A stretch of DNA of 64,000 nucleotides from Cupriavidus consociatus (GTDB taxonomy: Bacteria > Pseudomonadota > Gammaproteobacteria > Burkholderiales > Burkholderiaceae): the NCBI RefSeq assembly GCF_017814975.1, contig NZ_JAGIQA010000006.1, forward strand, positions 124,001 through 188,000. The letters run 5' to 3'. The translations under genes and the position numbers were made by a program. The notes beneath the pieces were generated by a model that saw only the letters and a list, made by a program, of their open reading frames with translations, searched no databases and was not told the DNA's origin. The stretch's first letter is position 1; each line of letters opens with the position of its first letter. This document shows, in pieces, positions 9,785 through 19,479 of this stretch.

Positions 9785-10555
9785 TTAGCCGACGAAGGCC
9801 TTTTCGAGCACGAAGTGGCCGGGCTCGCTCATATTGCCTTCCTCGAAGCCACGCTCCTCCAGCATGACGCGGATTTCCTTGAGCATGTCGGGGCTGCCGC
9901 ACAGCATCAGGCGGTCGTTTTCGATCGAGAACGGGGGCACACCCAGGCGCTCGAACAGTTCGCCAGACTCGATCAGCTCGGTGATGCGGCCGCGCGTGTG
10001 GAAATCTTCGCGCGTGACGGTGGGGAAATAAACCAGCTTCTCACGCACCATCTCGCCCAGGTACTCATGCTCGGGCAGGTGCTCGTTCAGCAGTTGCTGG
10101 TAGGCCAGTTCGTCGACATAGCGGCAGGTGTGGGTCAGCACGATCTTGTCGTAGCGCGCGTAGACCTCGGGATCGCGGATGATCGACAGGAACGGGGCCA
10201 GGCCGGTGCCGGTGGCCAGCAGCCACAGGGTCTTGCCGGGCAGCAGGTTTTCGACCAGCAGGGTGCCGGTCGGCTTCTTTCCGACAAAAATCTGGTCGCC
10301 TTCGCGCAGGTGTTGCAGGCGCGACGTCAACGGGCCATCCGGCACCTTGATGCTGAAGAATTCCAGGGTTTCTTCATAGTTGGCGCTGGCGATGCTGTAG
10401 GCACGCAGCAGCGGGCGGCCATTGACTTCCAGGCCGACCATGGCGAACTGGCCGTTTTCGAAGCGGAAACCCGGGTCGCGCGTGCAGGTGAAGCTGAACA
10501 GCGTGTCGGTCCAGTGGTGAACGGAGAGGATGGATTGCTGGTAGAGGTTGCTCAT
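9785..10555 (-). CDS. fpr: Ferredoxin/flavodoxin-NADP(+) reductase
   Basis: An FAD enzyme transferring electrons between NADPH and ferredoxin or flavodoxin, supplying reductant to Fe-S and radical enzymes and in oxidative stress. From MSNLYQQSILSVHHW the protein has 256 residues, matching bacterial FPR. The FAD-binding RAYSIAS motif, the segment GDQIFVGKKPTGTLL, the NADP-binding LLATGTGLAPFLSII and the C-terminal VLEKAFVG ending are visible. The longer frame to 10636 adds 27 uncharacteristic residues and was not used. It is transcribed away from pyc, across a gap of about 700 bases. Confidence 0.95.
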   Translation of the reverse strand: MSNLYQQSILSVHHWTDTLFSFTCTRDPGFRFENGQFAMVGLEVNGRPLLRAYSIASANYEETLEFFSIKVPDGPLTSRLQHLREGDQIFVGKKPTGTLLVENLLPGKTLWLLATGTGLAPFLSIIRDPEVYARYDKIVLTHTCRYVDELAYQQLLNEHLPEHEYLGEMVREKLVYFPTVTREDFHTRGRITELIESGELFERLGVPPFSIENDRLMLCGSPDMLKEIRVMLEERGFEEGNMSEPGHFVLEKAFVG

Positions 10556-10751
10556 CGAAGAAAACGCCAAGGCCCGCGGGCAAGCCGCCGGGGAAGATGG
10601 TGACCGGACATGTACGCCTGTCGGCGGTACCGGCAAGGCGGCGGATCACGGGAACGCAATGATCCACTTCGTCGCGTATTGTAAAACGGTAGCGGCGGAC
10701 GTGCCCGGGCGGCGTCGACGGAACCCCGCCCGGGATAGGGTTATGCGCAGC

Positions 10752-10772
10752 AATGAAATCCGGAATTTCATT
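10752..10772. promoter_or_regulatory. Inverted repeat, possible operator upstream of fpr/pyc
   Basis: AATGAAAT and ATTTCATT, eight-base perfect arms, flank CCGGA. It lies about 200 bases before the fpr start and about 500 before pyc. It has AT-rich composition in a GC-rich background. The binding protein is unknown. Confidence 0.4.
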
Positions 10773-11149
10773 TCTGAAACCCGTTTGCCCGGATTGCAGT
10801 GCCGGATCTTGCGAAATCAACGAAATCCGGCTTGGCCCGCTTTTTGCGCTCCGAGACCCCGCCGCACGTCCAGCCGTCGTGCCGGCAAAGCTGCCGTGAC
10901 CCGACGATCGCATTGCGTTGCAGGGCAGGCGCCCTTGGTCTTGAACAGGAATGCTTCGCGATGTACTACGGAACCAATGCAGCCGGCGCAACTGGCGCAG
11001 AATGCCGCGCGCTTGCCGCAGACGCCAGCCAGCCACGTGCCGGCCACCGCCACGACGATTGCTGCGGCGGCAAGCCGGCACCCCAGCGTACCAACTGGGC
11101 CTGGGCGGCCGTGGCAAGGCATGACGACTGGATGGATTCACACACACCC

Positions 11150-11166
11150 TTTGCGCAGTTTGCGCA
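11150..11166 (+). repeat. Tandem TTTGCGCA pair upstream of pyc
   Basis: TTTGCGCA occurs at 11150-11157 and again at 11159-11166, nine bases apart, about 100 bases before the pyc start. TTTGC-type tandem sites are known for some short-chain acyl/acetate-metabolism regulators, so an operator role is possible, but this is inference. Confidence 0.35.
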
Positions 11167-11268
11167 TTTCGACTAGCCGCCGGCCACGGCACCTGCCGTG
11201 GCGCTGTTCCTTCGAATGACTCGAGCTGCCGCGCCCCCCGCGCGCCGTCTCATTGCCTTGTGCGTGCC

Positions 11269-14200
11269 ATGAACTACGCTCCCATCAAATCCCTGCTGAT
11301 TGCCAACCGTTCCGAGATCGCGATCCGCGTGATGCGGGCCGCGGCCGAGATGAATATCCGGACCGTGGCGATCTATTCCAAGGAAGACCGCCTCGCCCTG
11401 CATCGCTTCAAGGCTGACGAGAGCTATCTGGTCGGCGAGGGCAAGAAGCCGCTCGCGGCCTATCTCGATATCGACGACATCCTGCGCATCGCGCGCCATG
11501 CGAAGGTCGATGCCATTCATCCGGGCTACGGCTTCCTGTCGGAGAATCCGGACTTCGCGCAGGCGGTGATGGATGCCGGCATTCGCTGGATCGGCCCGTC
11601 GCCGGAGGTGATGCGCAAGCTTGGCAACAAGGTGGCGGCGCGCAATGCGGCGATCGAGGCGGGCGTGCCGGTGATGCCGGCCACCGACCCGCTGCCGCAT
11701 GACCTGGAAGCCTGCAAGCGGCTGGCCGCGGGCATTGGCTATCCGCTGATGCTCAAGGCGAGCTGGGGCGGCGGCGGGCGCGGCATGCGCATCCTGGAGA
11801 GCGAGCAGGACCTGGAAGGCTCGCTGGCGGCGGCGCGGCGCGAGGCGCTGGCGGCGTTCGGCAACGACGAGGTCTATGTCGAGAAGCTGGTGCGCAACGC
11901 GCGCCACGTCGAAGTGCAGGCGCTCGGCGACACGCATGGCAATCTTGTGCACCTGTACGAGCGCGACTGTACCGTGCAGCGGCGCAACCAAAAGGTTGTC
12001 GAGCGTGCGCCCGCGCCTTACCTCGACGATGCCGGCCGTGCCGAGTTGTGCGAAGCGGCGATGCGGCTGATGCGCGCGGTCGGCTATACCCATGCCGGCA
12101 CGATCGAGTTCCTGATGGATGCCGATTCCGGCCAGTTCTACTTCATCGAAGTCAACCCGCGCATCCAGGTCGAGCACACGGTCACCGAGATGGTCACCGG
12201 GGTCGATATCGTCAAGGCGCAGATCCGGATCACGGAAGGCGGCCATATCGGCATGACCGAGAACACGCGCAACGAGAACGGCGACATTGTCGTGCGCGCC
12301 GCGGGCGTGCCGGTCCAGGAGGATATCCACCTGAACGGCCACGCGCTGCAATGCCGGATCACGACCGAGGATCCCGAGAACGGCTTCCTGCCTGACTACG
12401 GCCGCCTCACCGCGTACCGCAGCGCCGCCGGCTTCGGCGTGCGCCTGGATGCCGGCACCGCCTATGGCGGCGCGGTGATCACGCCGTACTACGATTCGCT
12501 GCTGGTCAAGGTCACCACCTGGGCGCCGACCGCGCCCGAGTCGATCCGGCGCATGGACCGCGCGCTGCGCGAGTTCCGCATCCGCGGCGTGGCCTCGAAC
12601 CTGCAGTTCCTCGAGAACGTCATCAACCATCCCGCGTTCCGCGCCGGCGATGTCACCACGCGCTTTATCGACAAGACGCCGGAACTGCTCGAATTCACCA
12701 AGCGCCTGGACCGCGCCACCAAGCTGCTGCGCTACCTGGGCGAGATCAGCGTCAACGGCCACACGGAAATGACCGGCCGGACGCTGCCGCCGTTGCCGCT
12801 ACCGCAGCCGGTGCTGCCCGCGGTCGACAACAGCAGGCCGCTGCCTTACGGCATGCGCGACCGCCTGCGCGAACTTGGCGCCGAGAAGTTCTCGAAGTGG
12901 ATGCTCGAGCAGAAGCAGGTGCTGCTGACCGACACCACCATGCGCGACGCGCACCAGTCGTTGTTCGCCACGCGCATGCGCACCGCCGACATGCTGCCGA
13001 TTGCGCCGTTCTATGCGCGCGAGCTGTCGCAGCTGTTCTCGCTGGAATGCTGGGGCGGCGCGACTTTCGACGTGGCGCTGCGCTTCCTGAAGGAAGACCC
13101 GTGGCAGCGCCTTGAACAATTGCGCGAGCGCGTGCCGAACGTGCTGTTCCAGATGCTGCTGCGCGGCTCCAATGCCGTCGGCTACACCAACTATGCGGAC
13201 AACGTGGTGCGCTTCTTCGTGCGCCAGGCGGCCAGTGCGGGGGTTGATGTGTTCCGCGTGTTCGATTCGCTCAACTGGGTGCGCAACATGCGCGTGGCGA
13301 TCGATGCTGTGCGCGAAAGCGGCGCGCTGTGCGAAGGCGCGATCTGCTACACCGGCGATCTGTTCGACCCGAAGCGCTCGAAGTACGACCTGAAGTACTA
13401 CGTCGGCATCGCGCGCGAACTGCAGCAGGCCGGCGTGAACGTGCTTGGCATCAAGGACATGGCCGGCATCTGCCGCCCGCAGGCTGCGGCTGCGCTTGTC
13501 AAGGCGCTCAAGGAAGAGACCGGGCTGCCGGTGCATTTCCATACGCACGACACCAGCGGCATTTCGGCCGCGTCGGCACTGGCCGCGATCGAGGCCGGCT
13601 GCGATGCGGTGGACGGCGCGCTCGATGCGATGAGCGGGCTGACTTCGCAGCCCAACCTGTCGAGCATCGCCGCGGCGCTGGCCGGCAGCGAGCGCGATCC
13701 CGGCCTGAGCCTGGAGCGCCTGCACGAAGCCTCGATGTACTGGGAAGGCGTGCGCCGCTACTACGCGCCGTTCGAATCCGAGATCCGCGCCGGCACCGCC
13801 GACGTGTACCGCCACGAGATGCCCGGCGGCCAGTACACCAACCTGCGCGAACAGGCGCGCTCGCTCGGCATCGAGCATCGCTGGACCGAGGTGTCGCAGG
13901 CGTATGCCGAGGTCAACCAGATGTTCGGCGATATCGTCAAGGTAACGCCGACCTCCAAGGTGGTCGGCGACATGGCCCTGATGATGGTGGCCAATGACAT
14001 GACGGCCGCGGACGTGTGCGACCCGGCCAAGGAAATCGCTTTCCCGGAATCGGTGGTGTCGCTGTTCAAGGGCGAACTGGGCTTCCCGCCCGACGGTTTC
14101 CCCGCGGGGCTGTCGCGCAAGGTGCTGCGCGGCGAACCGCCCGCGCCGTACCGGCCCGGCGACCAGATTCCGTCGGTCGACCTCGATGCCGCGCGTGCCG

Positions 14201-14778
14201 CCGCGGAAGCGGCGTGCGAGGAGCCGCTCGACGACCGCCAGCTGGCGTCGTACCTGATGTACCCGAAGCAGGCTGTGGAATACCACGCGCATGTGCGCAA
14301 CTACAGCGACACCTCGGTGGTGCCGACGCCGGCATTCCTGTACGGCCTGCAGCCGCAGGAAGAAGTGGCCATCGACATCGCCGCCGGCAAGACGCTGTTG
14401 GTTTCGCTGCAAGGCACGCACCCCGATGCCGAGGAAGGCCGCATCAAGGTCCAGTTCGAACTGAACGGGCAATCGCGCACGGCACTGGTCGAGCAGCGCA
14501 GCACCACGCAAACGGCATCCGCGCGCCGGAGCCGTCCGGTGGCCGAGCCCGACAATCCGCTGCATGTCGCCGCGCCCATGCCGGGCTCGATCGTGACCGT
14601 GGCGGTGCAGCCGGGGCAGCGCGTGGCCGCGGGCACGACGCTGCTGGCGCTGGAGGCGATGAAGATGGAAACCCATATTGCGGCCGAGCGCGACTGCGAG
14701 ATCGCCGTGGTGCACGTGAAGCAGGGCGACCGGGTGGCGGCGAAGGACCTGTTGATCGAGTTGAAGCCGGCGGAGTGA
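11269..14778 (+). CDS. pyc: Pyruvate carboxylase
   Basis: Anaplerotic ATP- and biotin-dependent carboxylation of pyruvate to oxaloacetate. At 1169 residues it has the single-chain architecture: biotin carboxylase (about 1-450, with LLIANRSEIAIRVMRAA and EVNPRIQVEHTVTE), carboxyltransferase (about 540-830, with LLTDTTMRDAHQSLFATRMR and GIKDMAGICRP), a C-terminal carboxylase-associated region, and a biotinyl domain with EAMKMETH placing the biotin Lys at 1132. The ATG at 11269 is preferred; an in-frame GTG nine bases earlier is possible. Many pyc homologues in this family replace PEP carboxylase as main anaplerotic route. The large antisense frame over it is a shadow. Confidence 0.97.
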   Translation: MNYAPIKSLLIANRSEIAIRVMRAAAEMNIRTVAIYSKEDRLALHRFKADESYLVGEGKKPLAAYLDIDDILRIARHAKVDAIHPGYGFLSENPDFAQAVMDAGIRWIGPSPEVMRKLGNKVAARNAAIEAGVPVMPATDPLPHDLEACKRLAAGIGYPLMLKASWGGGGRGMRILESEQDLEGSLAAARREALAAFGNDEVYVEKLVRNARHVEVQALGDTHGNLVHLYERDCTVQRRNQKVVERAPAPYLDDAGRAELCEAAMRLMRAVGYTHAGTIEFLMDADSGQFYFIEVNPRIQVEHTVTEMVTGVDIVKAQIRITEGGHIGMTENTRNENGDIVVRAAGVPVQEDIHLNGHALQCRITTEDPENGFLPDYGRLTAYRSAAGFGVRLDAGTAYGGAVITPYYDSLLVKVTTWAPTAPESIRRMDRALREFRIRGVASNLQFLENVINHPAFRAGDVTTRFIDKTPELLEFTKRLDRATKLLRYLGEISVNGHTEMTGRTLPPLPLPQPVLPAVDNSRPLPYGMRDRLRELGAEKFSKWMLEQKQVLLTDTTMRDAHQSLFATRMRTADMLPIAPFYARELSQLFSLECWGGATFDVALRFLKEDPWQRLEQLRERVPNVLFQMLLRGSNAVGYTNYADNVVRFFVRQAASAGVDVFRVFDSLNWVRNMRVAIDAVRESGALCEGAICYTGDLFDPKRSKYDLKYYVGIARELQQAGVNVLGIKDMAGICRPQAAAALVKALKEETGLPVHFHTHDTSGISAASALAAIEAGCDAVDGALDAMSGLTSQPNLSSIAAALAGSERDPGLSLERLHEASMYWEGVRRYYAPFESEIRAGTADVYRHEMPGGQYTNLREQARSLGIEHRWTEVSQAYAEVNQMFGDIVKVTPTSKVVGDMALMMVANDMTAADVCDPAKEIAFPESVVSLFKGELGFPPDGFPAGLSRKVLRGEPPAPYRPGDQIPSVDLDAARAAAEAACEEPLDDRQLASYLMYPKQAVEYHAHVRNYSDTSVVPTPAFLYGLQPQEEVAIDIAAGKTLLVSLQGTHPDAEEGRIKVQFELNGQSRTALVEQRSTTQTASARRSRPVAEPDNPLHVAAPMPGSIVTVAVQPGQRVAAGTTLLALEAMKMETHIAAERDCEIAVVHVKQGDRVAAKDLLIELKPAE

Positions 14779-14839
14779 CGTGGCTGGCGCCGCGGCAGCG
14801 CGGCGCCAGGCCGGCGCCCGCGCCATGCCCTGCGCAGCC

Positions 14840-14940
14840 TGCGCGATGCGTTGCGCCAGCAGCGTGGCAGCTGCCGTGCGCGACCTCGCCGAGGCGCGCG
14901 CATTCTATGGCGAGTTGCTTGGCTGCTACGGCGGGCTGAT
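14840..14940 (+). pseudogene. Remnant of a VOC/glyoxalase-fold gene
   Basis: One frame between pyc and the acyl-CoA module reads VRDLAEARAFYGELLGC (14876-14926), a very characteristic beginning of vicinal-oxygen-chelate proteins. Neither a proper start nor the rest of the domain follows; the sequence becomes low-complexity within ten codons. I read it as a decayed fragment of a small VOC protein. The match is a pattern judgement of only 17 residues. Confidence 0.5.
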
Positions 14941-15000
14941 GTGGCGCGGGCGGCGAGCCGCGAGCGGTGCCTGGCGCATCGTTCCATGCGGAGAACAGCA

Positions 15001-15027
15001 GCCCCCGCGGGGCGTCTCCGCGGGGGC
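15001..15027. terminator. GC-rich inverted repeat downstream of the acyl-CoA module
   Basis: GCCCCCGCGG (15001-15010) pairs with CCGCGGGGGC (15018-15027) around a seven-base loop. It lies 28 bases beyond the stop of the minus-strand module and could terminate it, or transcripts running out of pyc. T-tracts are weak. Confidence 0.55.
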
Positions 15028-15054
15028 CTTGCAGGAACTGCAGTGCCGGAGAAC

Positions 15055-15879
15055 CTACTGCACGTTGCCCGCGACCGCGATCACCTGGCCGGTGATGTAA
15101 TTCGAATCCGGCGAGCAGAACAGGTACACGCCGCCTGCCGCTTCCTCCGGCGTGCCGCCGCGGCCGAGCGGGTTGCGCTGGGCGTGCGACTTCAGCATTT
15201 CCGGGTTCAGGCCGACGCGGATCTCGCGGCCTTCGATGTTCACCGTGGCACCGGCATTTGCGTCGGCCGAGGTCATGCGGGTGTGGATCAGGCCGAAGGC
15301 CACCGCGTTCACGTTGACGTTGAATCGGCCCCATTCGCGCGCCATGGCGCGGGTCATGCCGATCACGCCGGCCTTGGCGCCGGAGTAGTTGATCTGGCCG
15401 GCGTTGCCGTTCAGGCCGGAAGTCGACGAGATATTGACGATCTTGCGGTACACCTCGCGGCCGGCTTCCTTGTCGGCAGCCGCCAGCGCCTTGATATGCG
15501 GGTAGGCAGCGCGCAGGATGCGGAATGGTGCGGTCATGTGGCAATCCAGGATGGCGTACCACTGTTCGTCGCTCATCTTCTGCACCACGTCGTCCCAGGT
15601 GAAGCCGGCGTTGTTGACGATGATGTCGATGCTCTTGAAATTGCTCATCGCCGTGTCGATGAAGCGGTCGGCGAAATCCGGCGCGGTCACGTTGCCCACG
15701 CACGCCACCGCCTCCACGCCCATTGCCTTCAGCTCTTCTACCGTCTGCTGCGCCGGTTCGGCGTCGAGGTCGTTGATGACCAGCCGCGCGCCTTCGCGCG
15801 CCAGGCGTCTGGCGATCGCATTGCCGATGCCTCGGCCCGAACCGGTGACCAGTGCCACCTTGCCTTCAAGTGCTCCCAT
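15055..15879 (-). CDS. Short-chain dehydrogenase/reductase (3-hydroxyacyl-CoA/oxoacyl reductase type)
   Basis: A classical SDR of 274 residues: nucleotide motif TGSGRGIG at 12-19, NNAG near residue 90, catalytic Ser in NISSTSG and YSGAK with active Tyr and Lys. It resembles FabG-like oxidoreductases with a roughly 25-residue insert near residues 128-145 (AADKEAGREVYRK). It is the last gene of a five-gene run (acyl-CoA dehydrogenase, thiolase, two MaoC-type proteins, SDR), where it would oxidise the 3-hydroxyacyl-CoA formed by hydration. The substrate is unknown; an acyl-CoA of unusual chain or ring structure is possible. Confidence 0.85.
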   Translation of the reverse strand: MGALEGKVALVTGSGRGIGNAIARRLAREGARLVINDLDAEPAQQTVEELKAMGVEAVACVGNVTAPDFADRFIDTAMSNFKSIDIIVNNAGFTWDDVVQKMSDEQWYAILDCHMTAPFRILRAAYPHIKALAAADKEAGREVYRKIVNISSTSGLNGNAGQINYSGAKAGVIGMTRAMAREWGRFNVNVNAVAFGLIHTRMTSADANAGATVNIEGREIRVGLNPEMLKSHAQRNPLGRGGTPEEAAGGVYLFCSPDSNYITGQVIAVAGNVQ

Positions 15880-15906
15880 TGCTGACTCCTTTGTGCTCGA
15901 TTGGAT

Positions 15907-16335
15907 TTACAGGGCAACGACCGCTTCGCCGAGGATCTTGGTTTCGCCGTACTGGTTGCCGGTCTGGATTTCCAGCCTGATGCGCTGCTCTTTGCCATCC
16001 GGGCCGTCCACTTCCAGCTTCTCCACTATGCGGCCGCTGCAGGTGATGCGATGGCCCAGGTGCGTGATGCCGACGAAGCGCACGCCGAACTGGCGCAGCT
16101 GGCGCTGGTCGACCCACTGCGTCAGCAGGCGGCCGAGATAGGCCATCGACAGCATGCCGTGCGCGAACACGTCGGGCATGCCGGCCTTGCGTGCGTAATC
16201 GATGTCGATGTGGATGGCGTTGTGGTCGTTCGATGCGCCGGCGAACAGTGCCAGCGTGGTGCGGTTGATCGGTTCCAGCCTCAGCGGCGGCAGGGTGTCG
16301 CCCACCTTGACCTGGTCGAAACTCAGTTTGCTCAT
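15907..16335 (-). CDS. MaoC-like enoyl-CoA hydratase
   Basis: A 142-residue hotdog-fold protein. The hydratase 2 motif is present as GASNDHNAIHIDIDYARKAG followed by FAHGML, containing the Asp-x-Asn-x-x-His catalytic pattern. It probably adds water to a trans-2-enoyl-CoA. The preceding gene encodes a partner-like MaoC N-terminal-domain protein only 14 bases upstream, and hydratases of this kind often act as heterodimers, so the two are likely subunits of one enzyme. It is 27 bases upstream of the SDR, which would take the product. Confidence 0.85.
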   Translation of the reverse strand: MSKLSFDQVKVGDTLPPLRLEPINRTTLALFAGASNDHNAIHIDIDYARKAGMPDVFAHGMLSMAYLGRLLTQWVDQRQLRQFGVRFVGITHLGHRITCSGRIVEKLEVDGPDGKEQRIRLEIQTGNQYGETKILGEAVVAL

Positions 16336-16349
16336 GTGGGGTCTCCGGT

Positions 16350-16790
16350 TCAGCCGTTGCGCTGCACCAGCACGCTGCGCAGGTCGGCAACGTGTTCGCC
16401 GTCCTGGTTGGTCACGCGCGTATTGCGCACCACGAATTCCAATGCTCCGTTCTTCTTGTCGTAGATGTCCTCGATGGTGGTGCGCAAGTGCAGCACGTCG
16501 CCCGCGTAGGCCATGCGGTGGTAGGTGAAGGACTGCTCGCCGTGCAGGATGCGCTCGGGCCTGATGCCGAGTTCGTCGCGCCAGGCGCTGGGCGGATTGG
16601 CCAGCTCGAGCGAGAACAGGAAGGTCGGTGGCAGCGGCAGTCCGGGATGGCCGACGTCGCGCGCGGCGGCTTCGTCGAGGTAGACCGGATCGGTCTGGCC
16701 GGTGGCCTTGGCGAAGAAGCGCAGCTGGCTGGCCGGCGCGGACGTGCGGAAATCCGCAATGACCTTGCCGATGTGTTTCTTGTCGATCAT
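16350..16790 (-). CDS. MaoC N-terminal (FAS1-like dehydratase) domain protein
   Basis: The 146-residue product starts MIDKKHIGKVIADFR at the ATG 16788-16790. It has a hotdog-type fold with QLRFFAKATGQTDPVY, LPLPPTFLFSLEL and FTYHRMAYAGDVLHLRTTI, the pattern of the non-catalytic half of heteromeric MaoC hydratases. It lacks the Asp/His hydratase pair seen in the adjacent 15907-16335 product, consistent with a structural partner. It lies 26 bases downstream of the thiolase gene. Longer frames to 17018 overlap the thiolase and were rejected. Confidence 0.82.
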   Translation of the reverse strand: MIDKKHIGKVIADFRTSAPASQLRFFAKATGQTDPVYLDEAAARDVGHPGLPLPPTFLFSLELANPPSAWRDELGIRPERILHGEQSFTYHRMAYAGDVLHLRTTIEDIYDKKNGALEFVVRNTRVTNQDGEHVADLRSVLVQRNG

Positions 16791-16816
16791 GGATAGTCTC
16801 CCGTGGATGCGTGCGC

Positions 16817-18004
16817 TCAGGCGTGTTTCTGGTACAGCGTCACGACGCAGGCGCCGCCCAGCCCCAGGTTGTGCGTCAGCGCCAGCCGGGCGCCGTCCAC
16901 CTGGCGCTTGTCGGCGGTGCCGCGCAGTTGCCGGACCATCTCGAAGCACTGCGCCAGCCCTGTGGCGCCCAGCGGGTGGCCCTTGGACAGCAGGCCGCCC
17001 GACGGGTTGACCACCCACTTGCCACCGTAGGTGTTGTCGCCGTCATTGACCAGCTGCTCGGCACCGCCTTCCTCGCACAGGCCCAGGCCTTCATAGGTCA
17101 GCAGCTCGTTCTGCGCGAAGCAGTCGTGCAGTTCGATCACGTCGATATCCTGCGGGCCGACTCCCGCCTGCTCGTACACCAGTTGCGAACCCTCGCGGGT
17201 CATGTCGAAGCCGACCACGCGGATCATGTCGCGCGCGTCGTAGGTGCTGGGCCGGTCGGTGGTCAGGGACTGGCCGGCGATCAGCACGTCGGTGTTCAGT
17301 CCTTTCCTGCGCGCGAAGTCCTCCGACACCACGATGGCGGCCGCCGCGCCGCAAGTCGGCGGGCACGCCATCAGGCGCGTCAGCACGCCTTCCCACAGCG
17401 CGGGCGCGGCCAGCACTTCTTCGGGAGTCAAGACGTTGCGGAACACGGCCAGCGGATTGTTGGCGGCATGGCGGCTGGCCTTGGCGCGGATCCTGGCGAA
17501 GGTCTCGAGTCTGGTGCCGTACTTGTCCATGTGGGCCTTGCCCGCGCCGGAGAACTGGCGGATGGCGTTGGGCAGGTCCTTGCGGTCGACCAGTTCGTCG
17601 ACCAGGTTGAGGGCGCGCTCCAGCGCCGGGGCGCGGTCGTCCCAGCGTGACTTGAGCGCGCCGGGCTGCATGTACTCGAAGCCGACTGCCAGCGCGCAAT
17701 CCACGGCGCCGCTCTGCACCGCCTGGCGCGCCAGGAAGAGGGCGGTCGAGCCGGTTGCGCAATTGTTGTTGACGTTGACCACCGGGATGCCGGTCATGCC
17801 GACCTGGTACAGCGCCTTCTGGCCGCAGGTGGAATCGCCATAGACGTAGCCGGCATAGGCCTGCTGCACATCTTCATAGCTCAGGCCGGCGTCTTCCAGC
17901 GCCTGGCGCACGGCCGTTGCGCCCATCACGTCATAGGTGTCGCTGCTGCCCGGCTTCCTGAACGGAATCATGCCGGCGCCGGCGATGAAAACCTTGCGAG
18001 TCAT
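16817..18004 (-). CDS. Thiolase of the SCP-x/lipid-transfer type
   Basis: A 395-residue thiolase-superfamily protein. The nucleophilic Cys sits in VNNNCATGSTAL (about residue 82), and the C-terminal GGLLSKGHPLGATG and LTHNLGLGGACVV supply the His and second Cys. The sequence resembles sterol-carrier-protein-x thiolases rather than FadA or AtoB. It should cleave a 3-oxoacyl-CoA, releasing acetyl- or propionyl-CoA. Together with the dehydrogenase, hydratase pair and SDR it completes one beta-oxidation turn. Substrate not predictable from sequence. Confidence 0.88.
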   Translation of the reverse strand: MTRKVFIAGAGMIPFRKPGSSDTYDVMGATAVRQALEDAGLSYEDVQQAYAGYVYGDSTCGQKALYQVGMTGIPVVNVNNNCATGSTALFLARQAVQSGAVDCALAVGFEYMQPGALKSRWDDRAPALERALNLVDELVDRKDLPNAIRQFSGAGKAHMDKYGTRLETFARIRAKASRHAANNPLAVFRNVLTPEEVLAAPALWEGVLTRLMACPPTCGAAAAIVVSEDFARRKGLNTDVLIAGQSLTTDRPSTYDARDMIRVVGFDMTREGSQLVYEQAGVGPQDIDVIELHDCFAQNELLTYEGLGLCEEGGAEQLVNDGDNTYGGKWVVNPSGGLLSKGHPLGATGLAQCFEMVRQLRGTADKRQVDGARLALTHNLGLGGACVVTLYQKHA

Positions 18005-18041
18005 GTGTGTGCTCCGATGGATGTTCTGGATACTTGTGGGG

Positions 18042-19181
<1,140 letters not shown>

Positions 19182-19339
19182 GGAGGTCTCCGGATGTCAG
19201 TCCGCAAGTTGATGCCCGCGGCGTGCGGTCTGCGGCGCGACAAGTTTTCTGGGAAAGTGGTTCGGGCACAGGTCGCCGGCTGGTTGCGGGCCGGGCCACT
19301 GGCATGTCGCTAAGGTACTGGGGGGAGGGGGGAGGCGAA

Positions 19340-19394
19340 CACCACCCGCGTCAGGTGGTGGGGTGGGCGCGGGTTGTCCCGCCCAAAGGGCGGG
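19340..19394. other. Two adjacent perfect hairpins in a 298-base gap
   Basis: CACCACC/GGTGGTG (19340-19346 with 19354-19360, seven-base loop) and CCCGCCC/GGGCGGG (19378-19384 with 19388-19394, three-base loop) lie between the regulator stop and the acyl-CoA dehydrogenase start. Either may terminate the regulator transcript or shape the leader of the module. No clear T-tract follows. Confidence 0.45.
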
Positions 19395-19479
19395 AGCTGG
19401 ATTGGTATCAGGCGCGTTATATCAGGCCCGCGCCGCGCAGAGGGAAAGGGGGTAAGCCCTCGGGCGCGCTTGAGCGGTG

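Larger units (their letters stand above)
10556..11268. other. Long gap between fpr and pyc with no convincing gene
   Basis: This 713-base gap separates divergent fpr and pyc. It holds an inverted repeat of eight-base arms (AATGAAAT/ATTTCATT, 10752-10772, five-base centre), a related GAAATCCGG copy near 10822, and a tandem TTTGCGCA pair (11150-11157 and 11159-11166). One short plus-strand frame from an ATG at 10961 to the stop at 11174-11176 (about 71 codons, beginning MYYGTNAAGATG) has no recognisable family and a weak ribosome site; I do not call it a gene. The first 120 bases probably carry the fpr promoter. Confidence 0.5.

Noticed and set aside
10817..11122. Minus-strand frame with a hydrophobic stretch in the fpr-pyc gap
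   Set aside because: The hydrophobic segment arises from Ala/Val-coding GC-rich sequence, there is no ribosome site, and no family is recognisable.
12799..14826. 675-codon minus-strand frame over pyc
   Set aside because: Antisense shadow of pyruvate carboxylase; composition dominated by Arg, His, Ala and Gly, with no recognisable domain.
19182..19479. Small gene between the acyl-CoA dehydrogenase and the regulator
   Set aside because: Frames here are short, begin without ribosome sites and have low-complexity Gly/Arg content; only hairpins are supported.
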